DNA of 64,000 nucleotides from Prevotella bivia DSM 20514. Its GTDB lineage: Bacteria; Bacteroidota; Bacteroidia; Bacteroidales; Bacteroidaceae. Of this stretch, positions 17,469 to 25,613 are shown piece by piece. The notes beneath the pieces are model-generated. The model worked only from the letters and a program-made list of their open reading frames with translations. It was not told the origin of the DNA and ran no database searches. Position 1 is the first letter of the stretch, and each line of letters starts with the position of its first letter. Where the stretch lies: the NCBI RefSeq assembly GCF_000262545.1, contig NZ_JH660660.1:1512975-1576974 (forward strand), in the 5' to 3' direction. The position numbers and the translations under genes were made by a program.

Positions 17469-19370
17469 CTATTTATAGTTTTTCCCAATCTCTTCTATAA
17501 TATTTGTATTTGTAGAAGTGATTTCTTTTAAGTCTCTATACAAACGGAATCTAAAACGCCACATTCTTAGATAGAAGAATATACCTACAGGAACCATAAT
17601 TGCAGAGACAATGTTCATCCATCTATGTTCAAACGGACGTGTGTGTGCCTTGGTAGCAATGATAGGATATTTGTTTAACTCACCAAGGATAATACGATTT
17701 TTGGTGTTGCCTAAATCTTCTATCACTCGCTCTAATATATCGCTTAGCTGCTCTATCTTATGATCAGGGTGGTACTCAAAGAACACTTTTATAGGATTTG
17801 GCAACAATGTTAAACGTTTCGCCTGCGCATAACTTCTTATCTCTGCGGTCAATTCCTCTAAGATCTTTGCATCTTCTGCATAATGAGGATCGGAAATCAA
17901 TACTTCTTTTCTCACAATGTTACGCTTCATACGCAATCCGAAGATACGCATCAAGGCGTTTTTGTACATATCGGCATTGAAAACTGCTGAGTCGTTGTTG
18001 GCCTTATAAGTAAAGAAAATTGCCATTGGGATAAGTACCGCTGGCGAAAGTCCTTTACCAAACCATATCGCCCAATCGCCTTGTCGCGACATTTTATATC
18101 CTGTATTATCCAAGATATAAAAGATGATAAATACCAGCACACTGATAATAATAGGCAAACCAAGTCCACCTTTACGAATAATAGCACCCAATGGCGCACC
18201 TATAAAGAAGAATATCAAACAAGTAAGCGCAAGGGTAAACTTATTAATTTCCTCAATAGCATGTTGCCGAAGCAGCTTATCGCCATCGCTTGTTACCATA
18301 CTCTTAAACTCAAGATCGCCCACTTCCTGCTGAACATTTGACAGAGCCATATCAACAACCTCTCTACGCTTATCAGCCGAAAGCTTCGTATAAATAGAGT
18401 CGATATTAAAGCCTTTCGATTGCGTTAGCGTTTTCACACTCGAAAGTTGAGTTTTATTAAGTTTTGGACGCGGGTAATATAGCTCCTTTGCTTCTTTATA
18501 ATATGCCCGTCCCACACTGTCGTATACTTGTACTAGCGAGTCTTTGTCGTGTTTTATTTTCGCCAAACTCTTCGTTCGTGCATCATTCGATAAGCCTGCA
18601 GCATCGGAAAGACTAAAGTCGTCACTAAAGTCGATTACTATCTTTTTATGTGCAAATGTTTCTCTACGATAAGGCACACTAGCACTATTGCCAATTCCTT
18701 GGGAACGCATATTCTCAAACCACTCACCATTCCATAAGTTTAAGATGAGGTGTTTCTTCTCCGCAGTAGATTGAAGCATACCAGAGTCGGCAAGAATAAT
18801 AGCCTGATCTTCATAACTATCCGTCATACGATACACCATAATATTATATAGATGCCCCGTGTTAAGATCTTTCTTCTCAACATAAAGATTGGTCTGCGGA
18901 ATACCATCATAGAACACTCCCTCTGGGATTTCTAGTTCTGGACTCTTTTGCTTCATAGAGATAAGAAGCTGATAAATATGCTTCTGGGCTATAGGTGCCA
19001 CATTGTTCTGAAAATAGAAAGACAGAATAGTAATGAGAATAGTAGTAGCAATTAGCCCACGAAACGATTGAAATAAAGATATTCCAGCCGACTTAATTGC
19101 CGTTAGCTCAGAGCTTTCACCCAGGTTGCCATAGGTCATCAATGAGGATAACAATACGGCAAGCGGTAAGGCTTGTGGCACCAACATCAAAGCCATGTAA
19201 CCAAAAAATTGTGCAAGCACATCTACAGTGAGACCTTTACCAATAAGATCATCAATAGAACGCCACAAAAACTGCATCATCAACACAAAGAGGCTGATGA
19301 AGAAAGTTCCCGTGAAAAGCATGCCAAACTGCTTGGCTATAAATATGTCTAGTTTCTTGAAGCGTAACAT
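17469..19370 (-). CDS. LptF/LptG (YjgP/YjgQ) family permease
   Basis: A 633-residue inner-membrane protein. Three N-terminal membrane segments (residues about 12-110) and three later ones (about 380-460) flank a large periplasmic beta-jellyroll region, the arrangement of LptF/LptG, the membrane subunits of the lipopolysaccharide exporter. The Bacteroidetes form is longer than the 360-residue proteobacterial one, with a cytoplasmic tail and a final membrane segment (WMNIVSAIMVPVGIFFYL). It cannot be assigned to F or G. The start is the only ATG before the first membrane helix; TACTTTTG at 19485-19478 is its likely promoter. Confidence 0.9.
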   Translation of the reverse strand: MLRFKKLDIFIAKQFGMLFTGTFFISLFVLMMQFLWRSIDDLIGKGLTVDVLAQFFGYMALMLVPQALPLAVLLSSLMTYGNLGESSELTAIKSAGISLFQSFRGLIATTILITILSFYFQNNVAPIAQKHIYQLLISMKQKSPELEIPEGVFYDGIPQTNLYVEKKDLNTGHLYNIMVYRMTDSYEDQAIILADSGMLQSTAEKKHLILNLWNGEWFENMRSQGIGNSASVPYRRETFAHKKIVIDFSDDFSLSDAAGLSNDARTKSLAKIKHDKDSLVQVYDSVGRAYYKEAKELYYPRPKLNKTQLSSVKTLTQSKGFNIDSIYTKLSADKRREVVDMALSNVQQEVGDLEFKSMVTSDGDKLLRQHAIEEINKFTLALTCLIFFFIGAPLGAIIRKGGLGLPIIISVLVFIIFYILDNTGYKMSRQGDWAIWFGKGLSPAVLIPMAIFFTYKANNDSAVFNADMYKNALMRIFGLRMKRNIVRKEVLISDPHYAEDAKILEELTAEIRSYAQAKRLTLLPNPIKVFFEYHPDHKIEQLSDILERVIEDLGNTKNRIILGELNKYPIIATKAHTRPFEHRWMNIVSAIMVPVGIFFYLRMWRFRFRLYRDLKEITSTNTNIIEEIGKNYK

Positions 19371-19477
19371 ATATGAATGGACAAAGACATTTGTCTATCT
19401 ATCAAGGGCAGCTTGCTACTAGCAAATAGAGCGCAAAATAATATTATGCGCTAGGTTACTATCCCTTATATTAAATG

Positions 19478-19485
19478 CAAAAGTA
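19478..19485 (-). promoter_or_regulatory. -7 box TACTTTTG for the permease-ribBA operon
   Basis: Lies about 108 bp before the permease start. The leader in between contains an inverted repeat AGCGC/GCGCT (around 19428-19453). Confidence 0.5.
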
Positions 19486-19569
19486 CATAAAAATATGGTA
19501 GAACTAAGCTTTTTTAGTTTTTTTATTCTTCCGCACAAAATAGGATAAACGATTATCGAAACAAAACCA

Positions 19570-19956
19570 TTAAATACCAGTTATAAGGTGCAATCGCTTT
19601 ATTTTAGAATTCCAAAAGTTGATAATCGAGTCAGTTTCTTCCTCATCCACTTCTTCAGTAATCAGCAAATGATAATTTTCGGCTATCTCATTCTTAGCCA
19701 TTTCAATGGTTGTTTCACAATCTTCGTCGTACCATCTTAGCCGAATACGTTCATTTGGAATTTGCTCTACGACAGTTGCAACTCTTGTCTCATGGTCGCG
19801 CAATGGGTCACCCCATATAAATGTCAGCTCATTACCTTCGATACTAACACTATCTGCAATCCATTTGTTTAAGCCTATCACGGTACCTATAAGTGTCCAA
19901 ACAGTAGTCTTTGATCTAGTTTTCAATTCATAAGCCAAATTGATTGTTTTTGCCAT
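19570..19956 (-). CDS. START-like domain protein
   Basis: A 128-residue cytoplasmic protein with the helix-grip pattern of the START/AHSA1 superfamily: a beta-rich N-terminal half (LAYELKTRSKTTVWTLIG), a WGDPLRDHETRVATVVEQ core and a long C-terminal helix (DSIINFWNSKIKRLHLI). Short stand-alone START-like proteins of this size are common in Bacteroidetes; their ligands are mostly unknown. A -7-like TATTTTTG lies at 20003-19996. It is separated from the permease gene by about 200 bp with no other gene. Confidence 0.75.
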   Translation of the reverse strand: MAKTINLAYELKTRSKTTVWTLIGTVIGLNKWIADSVSIEGNELTFIWGDPLRDHETRVATVVEQIPNERIRLRWYDEDCETTIEMAKNEIAENYHLLITEEVDEEETDSIINFWNSKIKRLHLITGI

Positions 19957-20044
19957 AAGTTTATTTTAATTATGGATATATCTAAATATCGTTTGCAAAA
20001 ATATAACTTTTTTCGCAGCATAGTACATTTTTTTTGAAATATTT

Positions 20045-20076
20045 TTTGGTCGTTTCCAAGTTTTTCTATAACTTTG
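20045..20076 (+). promoter_or_regulatory. tRNA-Met promoter, TTTG-N20-TAACTTTG
   Basis: TTTG at 20045-20048 and TAACTTTG at 20069-20076, spacing exactly 20 bp, 26 bp before the tRNA. Confidence 0.85.
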
Positions 20077-20102
20077 CACTCGCTTTTAAAGCAGTAAAGG
20101 AT

Positions 20103-20176
20103 GGCGGGATAGCTCAGTTGGTTAGAGCGTCGGATTCATAATCCGGAGGTCCGGGGATCGTAGCCCCGTCCCGCTA
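20103..20176 (+). tRNA. tRNA-Met (anticodon CAT)
   Basis: Acceptor stem GGCGGGA/TCCCGCT (closing G-U), D arm GCTC...GAGC, anticodon stem TCGGA/TCCGG with loop TTCATAA, and a T stem CGGGG/CCCCG. CCA is not encoded. The T loop reads ATCGTAG in place of the usual TTCRANY. A CAT anticodon could also be tRNA-Ile2 (lysidine-modified), but the elongator-Met reading is more likely. It ends next to the mobile island. Confidence 0.93.
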
Positions 20177-20189
20177 CAATAATTATCAA

Positions 20190-20220
20190 GGAGTTACAGA
20201 GCTATCTGTAACTCCTTTTT
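20190..20220 (+). terminator. tRNA terminator
   Basis: GGAGTTACAG (20190-20199) and CTGTAACTCC (20206-20215) form a perfect 10-bp stem with an AGCTAT loop, followed by five T. It contains two GTTAC motifs like those repeated downstream. Confidence 0.85.
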
Positions 20221-20671
20221 CTTTGCTAATAAAATGTAGAGGTTACAACTACCTTTTCCCTACTGAGCTATTTTCGCAGCCTTGCATAATACGGAATAGA
20301 AATTTTCGTAACGATCGTTCTTACACTAACAGGATACCTGCTTAATAGTAATTGCTGACCTTTAAGGGCATAATCAGTCATTAAGAATTAAGGGAAATAG
20401 GGGGAAACGCATAGAATGTAACTATTTGAAATAGCATTATTTAGCATTTCTCTGCTATTATAAGGGTAAGCGAAAACGAGCATCAAACGGCAGGAGTTCC
20501 GTTACCAAATCGTAACCCACCCGTGAAAAAGTAAAAAGGGGTTACGAATTGAAGGTAAACAACTGTGTCATAGGTTTTTATTCTTCATCTTTCATTTTTC
20601 TGCATCGCTCAGGAAGACTTGTTCATCTGTACCTTTGCAAGCAAAGGAAATTTAGAAAAAACGACAGAAAA
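20221..20671. other. Integrase upstream region with repeated GTTAC/GTAAC motifs
   Basis: No gene before the integrase start. GGTTAC/GTAAC motifs recur at 20241, 20307, 20418, 20501, 20511 and 20541, in both orientations, plus two in the tRNA terminator. Such clusters are typical arm-type binding sites of tyrosine recombinases. A TACCTTTG box at 20630-20637, within GTACCTTTGC, is the likely integrase promoter; that decamer also fits the GTAnnTTTGC core known from CTnDOT-type attachment sites. Confidence 0.5.
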
Positions 20672-21892
20672 ATGAAGGAAAACAAACTGAAAGTATCGTT
20701 CTTCGTTCAGGCGAAACGAACCGACAAGAAAGGACTTGTGCCTGTCATCGGGCGCATCTCAGTTGGCAGAACCCATTCGGGCTTCTCCACCAAATGCAAA
20801 ACTCCGCTCGCTCTTTGGGACAGCCGTAAGCAACGGCTCATCGGAAAGAGTGCAATGGCGGTGTCTGTCAATCAGAAACTCGGCGAATGCACCGCACTCA
20901 TCCACGCACGCTTTCACGAGCTCAGTGAAAGAGAAGAAGCCTTTACCGCCACCGATGCGAGGGATGCCTATCAGGGGCAAATCCACCGTCAAGCCTTGCT
21001 CTTGGAGAGTTTTGGGGAGTATCTTACACAGACTAAGGAGCGTATAGGCATCGACCGAGCCTTGAAGACGTTCAAACTCTGTACCTATCAGCTATCCTTG
21101 CTCCGTGAGTATGTGCAGAAGAAGCACAAGGTATGCGACATTCCCCTTTCACAACTGGACAAAGCATTTATAGAGGGCTTCGAGTATTATCTCACCATCG
21201 ACCGCAGACTGAAACGCAGCAGCATATCGAGTGCCTTGTCCACCTTGCAGACCATCGTCCGCATGGCGCTGAAGAAAGGTGTGCTGGATTTCTATCCGTT
21301 CTTGGGCTACAGTTACGAGCGACCAAAGGGTGAACCGAGAAGTATCACGAAGGAAGAACTTGAGCGCATCATCGACTTGGAGATTGAATGGGAGAACTAC
21401 CGCATTGTCCGTGATCTCTTTGTCTTTTCCTGCTTCACAGGTCTGGCAATCTCAGATGTCCGCAATCTTCGGGAGGAGAATATCGTCACTGAAGAAGGCA
21501 AACTCTGCATCAAGGGCAGACGCATGAAGACCAAGACCCCGTATCGTGTACAGGTGCTTCCCCCTGCGCTGACTATCATGAATCGTTATAGAGGGATAAG
21601 GGCAGGCTTTGTTTTTGACGTGCCGACCACCGACATTGTCCTCAATGGTATGCACTACATACAGAGAAACATCGGCATGGAAACTCCGCTAACCTTTCAT
21701 ATGGCTCGCCATACCTTTGCGTCGATTATCACGCTCTCGGCAGGTGTACCTATCGAAACGGTGAGCCGTATGCTCGGACACACCAACCTGAGAACAACAC
21801 AAGTATATGCAGCGGTTTCCTCCGAAAGAATCCATCGGGATATGCAAGCGATACAGCAGCGAATACAAGATACATTCACCTTAAAACTTTGA
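20672..21892 (+). CDS. Tyrosine recombinase / site-specific integrase
   Basis: About 407 residues with the Bacteroidetes three-part layout: arm-DNA-binding domain (KVSFFVQAKRTDKKG...), SAM-like core-binding domain (about 100-200), and a catalytic domain with the beta-hairpin Lys region (GRRMKTKTPY), HMARHTFAS (H-x-x-R), LGHTN and the nucleophile Tyr in TTQVYAAV. The first catalytic Arg is replaced (CFTGLAISDV), as is known for IntDOT-type enzymes. The longer frame from 20549 includes the promoter, so the ATG at 20672 is preferred. It ends 4 bp before the second integrase, suggesting a two-recombinase operon. It likely integrated the island at the tRNA side. Confidence 0.88.
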   Translation: MKENKLKVSFFVQAKRTDKKGLVPVIGRISVGRTHSGFSTKCKTPLALWDSRKQRLIGKSAMAVSVNQKLGECTALIHARFHELSEREEAFTATDARDAYQGQIHRQALLLESFGEYLTQTKERIGIDRALKTFKLCTYQLSLLREYVQKKHKVCDIPLSQLDKAFIEGFEYYLTIDRRLKRSSISSALSTLQTIVRMALKKGVLDFYPFLGYSYERPKGEPRSITKEELERIIDLEIEWENYRIVRDLFVFSCFTGLAISDVRNLREENIVTEEGKLCIKGRRMKTKTPYRVQVLPPALTIMNRYRGIRAGFVFDVPTTDIVLNGMHYIQRNIGMETPLTFHMARHTFASIITLSAGVPIETVSRMLGHTNLRTTQVYAAVSSERIHRDMQAIQQRIQDTFTLKL

Positions 21893-21896
21893 CATT

Positions 21897-22691
21897 ATGG
21901 CACGAAGCACATTCAAGACACTATTCTATATCAATCGCTCAAAAGAGAAAAAGAACGGCAGCTGCCCGATTATGGGACGCATCACCATAGACGGTGAGCA
22001 GGTGCAATACAGCACGGGAAAGGAAATCGCTCCCGAACTTTGGGATAGTCGTAAGGGACGGTGCAAAGGAACGGGCGAAGAGATAAAGGAAATCAACCGC
22101 TATCTCCAAGCCAAAGAGGAACAAGTCAAAGCGAAGTATCAAGAATTAGTCTGGCAACGTGGCTATATTACCGCTGAGCTACTGAAATGTGAACTCATGG
22201 AAGAAGACAAACCTAAAGGTTTTCTTTTGGAAGAAGCACATCTCTTCATTGAGGATAAACGTCCCTGTGTGGGGGTAACGATTGCCAAGCCTACCTTTGC
22301 TAATTACATCTATGCAGCGCAGCTCATAAAGTCCTATCTGCGTGAACGCTTAGGGCTGGAGGATATCCGCTACTCTCTGTTGGACTATGGTTTTATCGAG
22401 GGGCTGGACTTCTACCTTAAATCAGAGCGCAACCTTTCTCTTGCCACTATTCAGGTAGCGGTCATCTTCCTTAGGAAACTCATCGGCATCGGTCAGCAGA
22501 AGAAGTATATCCGTATCGATCCGTTTGCGGACTACAAGGCAGAACTGCCACATCGCACACGCAGGTATCTCACTACGGAGGAATTGCAGAGGGTCCTGCA
22601 AACACCCATAATTGACAAGCAGTTCGAACGGGCAAGGCAACTCTTTCTTTTCTGCGCCTTTACTGGTCTGGCTCGTGTGGATATTCTCTGA
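21897..22691 (+). pseudogene. Second tyrosine recombinase, truncated before its catalytic residues
   Basis: 264 residues related to the first integrase: arm-binding domain (TLFYINRSKEKKNGSCPIMG) and core-binding domain (FIEGLDFYLKSERNLSLATI). The frame stops right after FLFCAFTGLARVDIL, the start of the catalytic domain, so the Lys, HxxR, LGH and Tyr elements are missing. At this point the DNA switches to the tail of a mobilization gene, which marks a deletion junction near 22690. The product cannot recombine DNA by itself but might still bind it. Confidence 0.85.
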
Positions 22692-22872
22692 ACTCACAGC
22701 CCAAGTACATAAAATTGGAGTGAACTACAATCAGGTGGTACGACTGATGCGCCTTTATACGGCAGAGAAAAGCATACAGGCATTGTTGTGGGAGCTTATC
22801 GGTTTGACAAAAGAACTCACTGCCTTGCAAGAAAAAGCAGTGAGTTTAACCATTGACTATCGAGAGAGATAA
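22690..22872 (+). pseudogene. C-terminal remnant of a mobilization (MobC/MbpA-like) protein
   Basis: From 22690, in a different frame from the truncated integrase, about 60 residues read ELTAQVHKIGVNYNQVVRLM then a helical coiled stretch ending TIDYRER. The GVNYNQVVR motif (compare GxNxNQ in relaxosome accessory proteins) is typical of the C-terminal part of Bacteroidetes mobilization proteins. No start or DNA-binding part remains. It shows that the island once was mobilizable and lost the DNA between its integrase and mob genes. Confidence 0.6.
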
Positions 22873-22888
22873 GGAATGTGCGATGGAA

Positions 22889-23371
22889 TTAGATGTCCCC
22901 AAGCATTTTTTGCAGCAGATTGCCCGATGTTCGAGTTATCTGGAAATCCACCGTTTGGTTTTCTACAGTTTTTATGTCGGCTGACTTGAAACGGCATAGT
23001 GCTTCCTGGCGCTCCAATGTGTCTCGGACGGGAGACAGGTCTCGTATCTGTCCTGCAAACGTTCCATAGGGAGATTGCAGACAAATTATTTGTCCCTTCA
23101 TCTTGTCAGGACGCTTGTTTTCAAACTTAAGCAAGATGGTTATATTTGTGCTGTCTACTGGTGTGGTAGCCGTTTTGTGTATGGTAGCCGTACCCGAATA
23201 TACTTGTTTATAGGGCAGGTAATAGGCTACAGCAAAAAGGCAGAGCAACACCATTCCGATGGCGGTAATGCCATAACGGATAAGCGAGGAGGGTATCTGT
23301 CCCACGATACTGCGTACTTTCTCGCTGCGAAGCTCAAGACTCCGTTCCTGTTTCTTTTTCTGCTCTTCCAT
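22889..23371 (-). CDS. Short single-pass adaptor-like protein of the peptide exporter
   Basis: 160 residues: a charged N-terminus, one membrane segment (about residues 33-53, YGITAIGMVLLCLFAVAYYL), then a periplasmic beta-rich part with a GTATI...TTPVDS region and a short C-terminus (NLLQKMLGDI). It starts 1 bp after the ABC exporter stop and so belongs to its operon. Placement and topology resemble HlyD-type membrane-fusion proteins, but it lacks the coiled-coil hairpin and the usual 350-420 residue length. It may be a reduced adaptor or a relic; the stop codon is clean and no downstream continuation was seen. Confidence 0.65.
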   Translation of the reverse strand: MEEQKKKQERSLELRSEKVRSIVGQIPSSLIRYGITAIGMVLLCLFAVAYYLPYKQVYSGTATIHKTATTPVDSTNITILLKFENKRPDKMKGQIICLQSPYGTFAGQIRDLSPVRDTLERQEALCRFKSADIKTVENQTVDFQITRTSGNLLQKMLGDI

Positions 23372-23372
23372 A

Positions 23373-25583
23373 TCAGTTACCCAATTCTAATTGATTCTTT
23401 ACTAAGGCAAAATATTTACCACGTTTAGTAGTCAGTTCCTCGTGTGTACCTACCTCTACAATTTTACCTTCATCCAAAACTACAATTTGGTCGGCATCGC
23501 GAACAGTGGAAAGGCGGTGTGCCACTACTACAACAGTTTTTCCCTTGTAGAACTCCGAGAGGTTTTCTGTAATGGCTCGTTCATTGTTGGCATCGAGGGC
23601 ATTGGTCGCTTCATCCAAGAAGACGAACATTGGATTCTTATAAACTACCCTTGCTATCAAAATGCGTTGTCGTTGTCCCTGACTAATGCCCTGTCCGTCC
23701 TGTCCTATCATCGTGTTGTAAGCTAAAGGCAGGGCTTCGATGTAGTCAGCGATGTTTGCCACACGGGCAGCATGACGGATACGTTCGATGTCGGGCTCAT
23801 CGTCTGATATGGCAATGTTCCTCGCAATGGTATCGGAAAAGAGATACCCCTCCTGCATCACCGCACCGCATTGGCTTCGCCACCAGCCGAGGTTGTATTC
23901 ACTCAAATTGGCATTGCCTATCTCGATGTTTCCATTCTGTGGCTCATAGAAACCCAAAAGGAGTTTTACGAGCGTGGTCTTTCCACTTCCGCTCGCTCCC
24001 ACGATTGCCGTTACCTTGCCGTTGGGTATGGAGAGATTGATGTCGGAGAGAATATCTTTCGGACTGTAGATGTCGTATTTAAAGGAAAGATCTTTTATCG
24101 TGAGGGAATGTCCCTCGGCTGTTTCGTCCGTATAGGCATTTTGTGTCTTTTCCGCATTTTCTTCGTTGGTTTCGGTATGGATTTCGTTCATGCGGTCAAG
24201 GCTGATGCTCACGTCCTGCCAAGAGTAGATGAATTGGATGAGTTGTTCTACGGGGCTGTTGAGTTGCCCGATGATGTACTGTACTGCCAGCATCATACCA
24301 AGTGTCATACTGCCATGTATCACGGCAGTGGCAGCAAGTACCGTGATAAGTATGTTTTTTACCTCGTTGATGGTAATGCTTCCGGCTTGTTGTACTTGCT
24401 GAAGATTGAGTGATTGCAGGTTCACCTTGAACAGGTCGGCTTGCACATCCTCCCATTCCCAACGTTTGCGCTGTTCGCACCCCTGCAGTTTGATTTCCTG
24501 CATTCCATTGATGAGCTGGTAGGTAACGTTACGGTTTCGCCCTGCCTGCTCAAAATATTTATAGTCGAGCTGCCTGCGCTTTTTGAGAAAAAGGATAATC
24601 CATCCGGCATAAAGCGATGTACCAAACAGGAAAACAAGGAAGATTCCTATGTTATAGACTGCAAGCACAATACCGAAGACAAGGAATGTGAAGAAAGAGA
24701 AGAGCAGGCTCAGACTGCTTGAAGTAAGGAACTGCTCCACACGTCGATGATCTTCAATGCGTTGTAGCAGGTCGCCCATCAGTTTGGTGTCGAAGAACTT
24801 CATCGGCAGTTTCATCAATTTGATGAAGAAATCCGATATGAGCGAGATATTAATACGTGTGGAGATGTGCAGGAGTATTTTGGAGCGGATAAAGTCGATG
24901 GCAGTACGGCTGAAGAGGAGCATCGTCTCCGCCAACAGCACTAACCACACAAAGCCGATGTCCTTTCCTCCGATACCCGTATCTACTATAGCTTGTGTCA
25001 AGAAAGGAAAGATAAGCTGCAGGAGCGAGCCGAGCAACAAGCCAAGTATCAACTGCGTAAAGAAACGCTTGTACTTCTTTAGGTAGTTCCAAAGAAACTT
25101 TACTCGGTTTTGCGTGGGGATTGTCTCCTCACTCTTTTGAGCGTAGAATTGCTCCGTTGGCTCAAGGAGCAGGGCTATGCCTTTCTCTTCACCACCAGTC
25201 TTGGTGCTTACCCAATGCTCGCAGAATTCCTCTTTCGTATAGGTTACAAGTCCTTTGCCTGGGTCTGCTACATAGACCGAATATCTACCCTTGCGATGCT
25301 TTTTTATCTTATAGACAACAACAAAATGATTCTGATTCCAATGGACGATACAAGGCATCGGAGCCTCTTGGGATAGCATTTCAAAACTCAAACGTCCTCC
25401 AATAGTCTTGAAGCCGATGGTTTCTGCTGCCTTGCTAATACCTAACAAAGACACTCCGTCTTTGCCTAAGGAACAGATTTCCCGTAATTGTTCCCTTTCA
25501 ACTTTCCGACCATAATGTTTGGCTATTATCGCCAAACAAGAGGGACCGCAATCCATTGCATCTTGTTGTTTAATATATATCAT
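23373..25583 (-). CDS. Peptidase-containing ABC transporter (C39, PCAT) for a double-glycine peptide
   Basis: 736 residues, complete. N-terminal C39 peptidase (about 1-130): catalytic Cys12 in MDCGPSC, His86 in NQNHFVVV and Asp107 in VADPG. Six membrane helices (about 170-430). C-terminal ATPase with Walker A GASGSGKTTL, Q loop region, signature ISQGQRQR, Walker B MFVFLDEA and switch His in VAHRLS. PCATs cut the leader after a Gly-Gly pair and export the core peptide. The 72-aa precursor at 29227 has exactly such a GG site. It lies 30 bp behind the outer-membrane barrel gene. Confidence 0.94.
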   Translation of the reverse strand: MIYIKQQDAMDCGPSCLAIIAKHYGRKVEREQLREICSLGKDGVSLLGISKAAETIGFKTIGGRLSFEMLSQEAPMPCIVHWNQNHFVVVYKIKKHRKGRYSVYVADPGKGLVTYTKEEFCEHWVSTKTGGEEKGIALLLEPTEQFYAQKSEETIPTQNRVKFLWNYLKKYKRFFTQLILGLLLGSLLQLIFPFLTQAIVDTGIGGKDIGFVWLVLLAETMLLFSRTAIDFIRSKILLHISTRINISLISDFFIKLMKLPMKFFDTKLMGDLLQRIEDHRRVEQFLTSSSLSLLFSFFTFLVFGIVLAVYNIGIFLVFLFGTSLYAGWIILFLKKRRQLDYKYFEQAGRNRNVTYQLINGMQEIKLQGCEQRKRWEWEDVQADLFKVNLQSLNLQQVQQAGSITINEVKNILITVLAATAVIHGSMTLGMMLAVQYIIGQLNSPVEQLIQFIYSWQDVSISLDRMNEIHTETNEENAEKTQNAYTDETAEGHSLTIKDLSFKYDIYSPKDILSDINLSIPNGKVTAIVGASGSGKTTLVKLLLGFYEPQNGNIEIGNANLSEYNLGWWRSQCGAVMQEGYLFSDTIARNIAISDDEPDIERIRHAARVANIADYIEALPLAYNTMIGQDGQGISQGQRQRILIARVVYKNPMFVFLDEATNALDANNERAITENLSEFYKGKTVVVVAHRLSTVRDADQIVVLDEGKIVEVGTHEELTTKRGKYFALVKNQLELGN

Positions 25584-25613
25584 AATGATGAATACAATAA
25601 TAACTTGTTACTT

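Noticed and set aside
17439..17470. FMN riboswitch before ribBA
   Set aside because: Only 30 bp separate it from the upstream gene and no RFN-type conserved blocks are visible there or before the permease gene.
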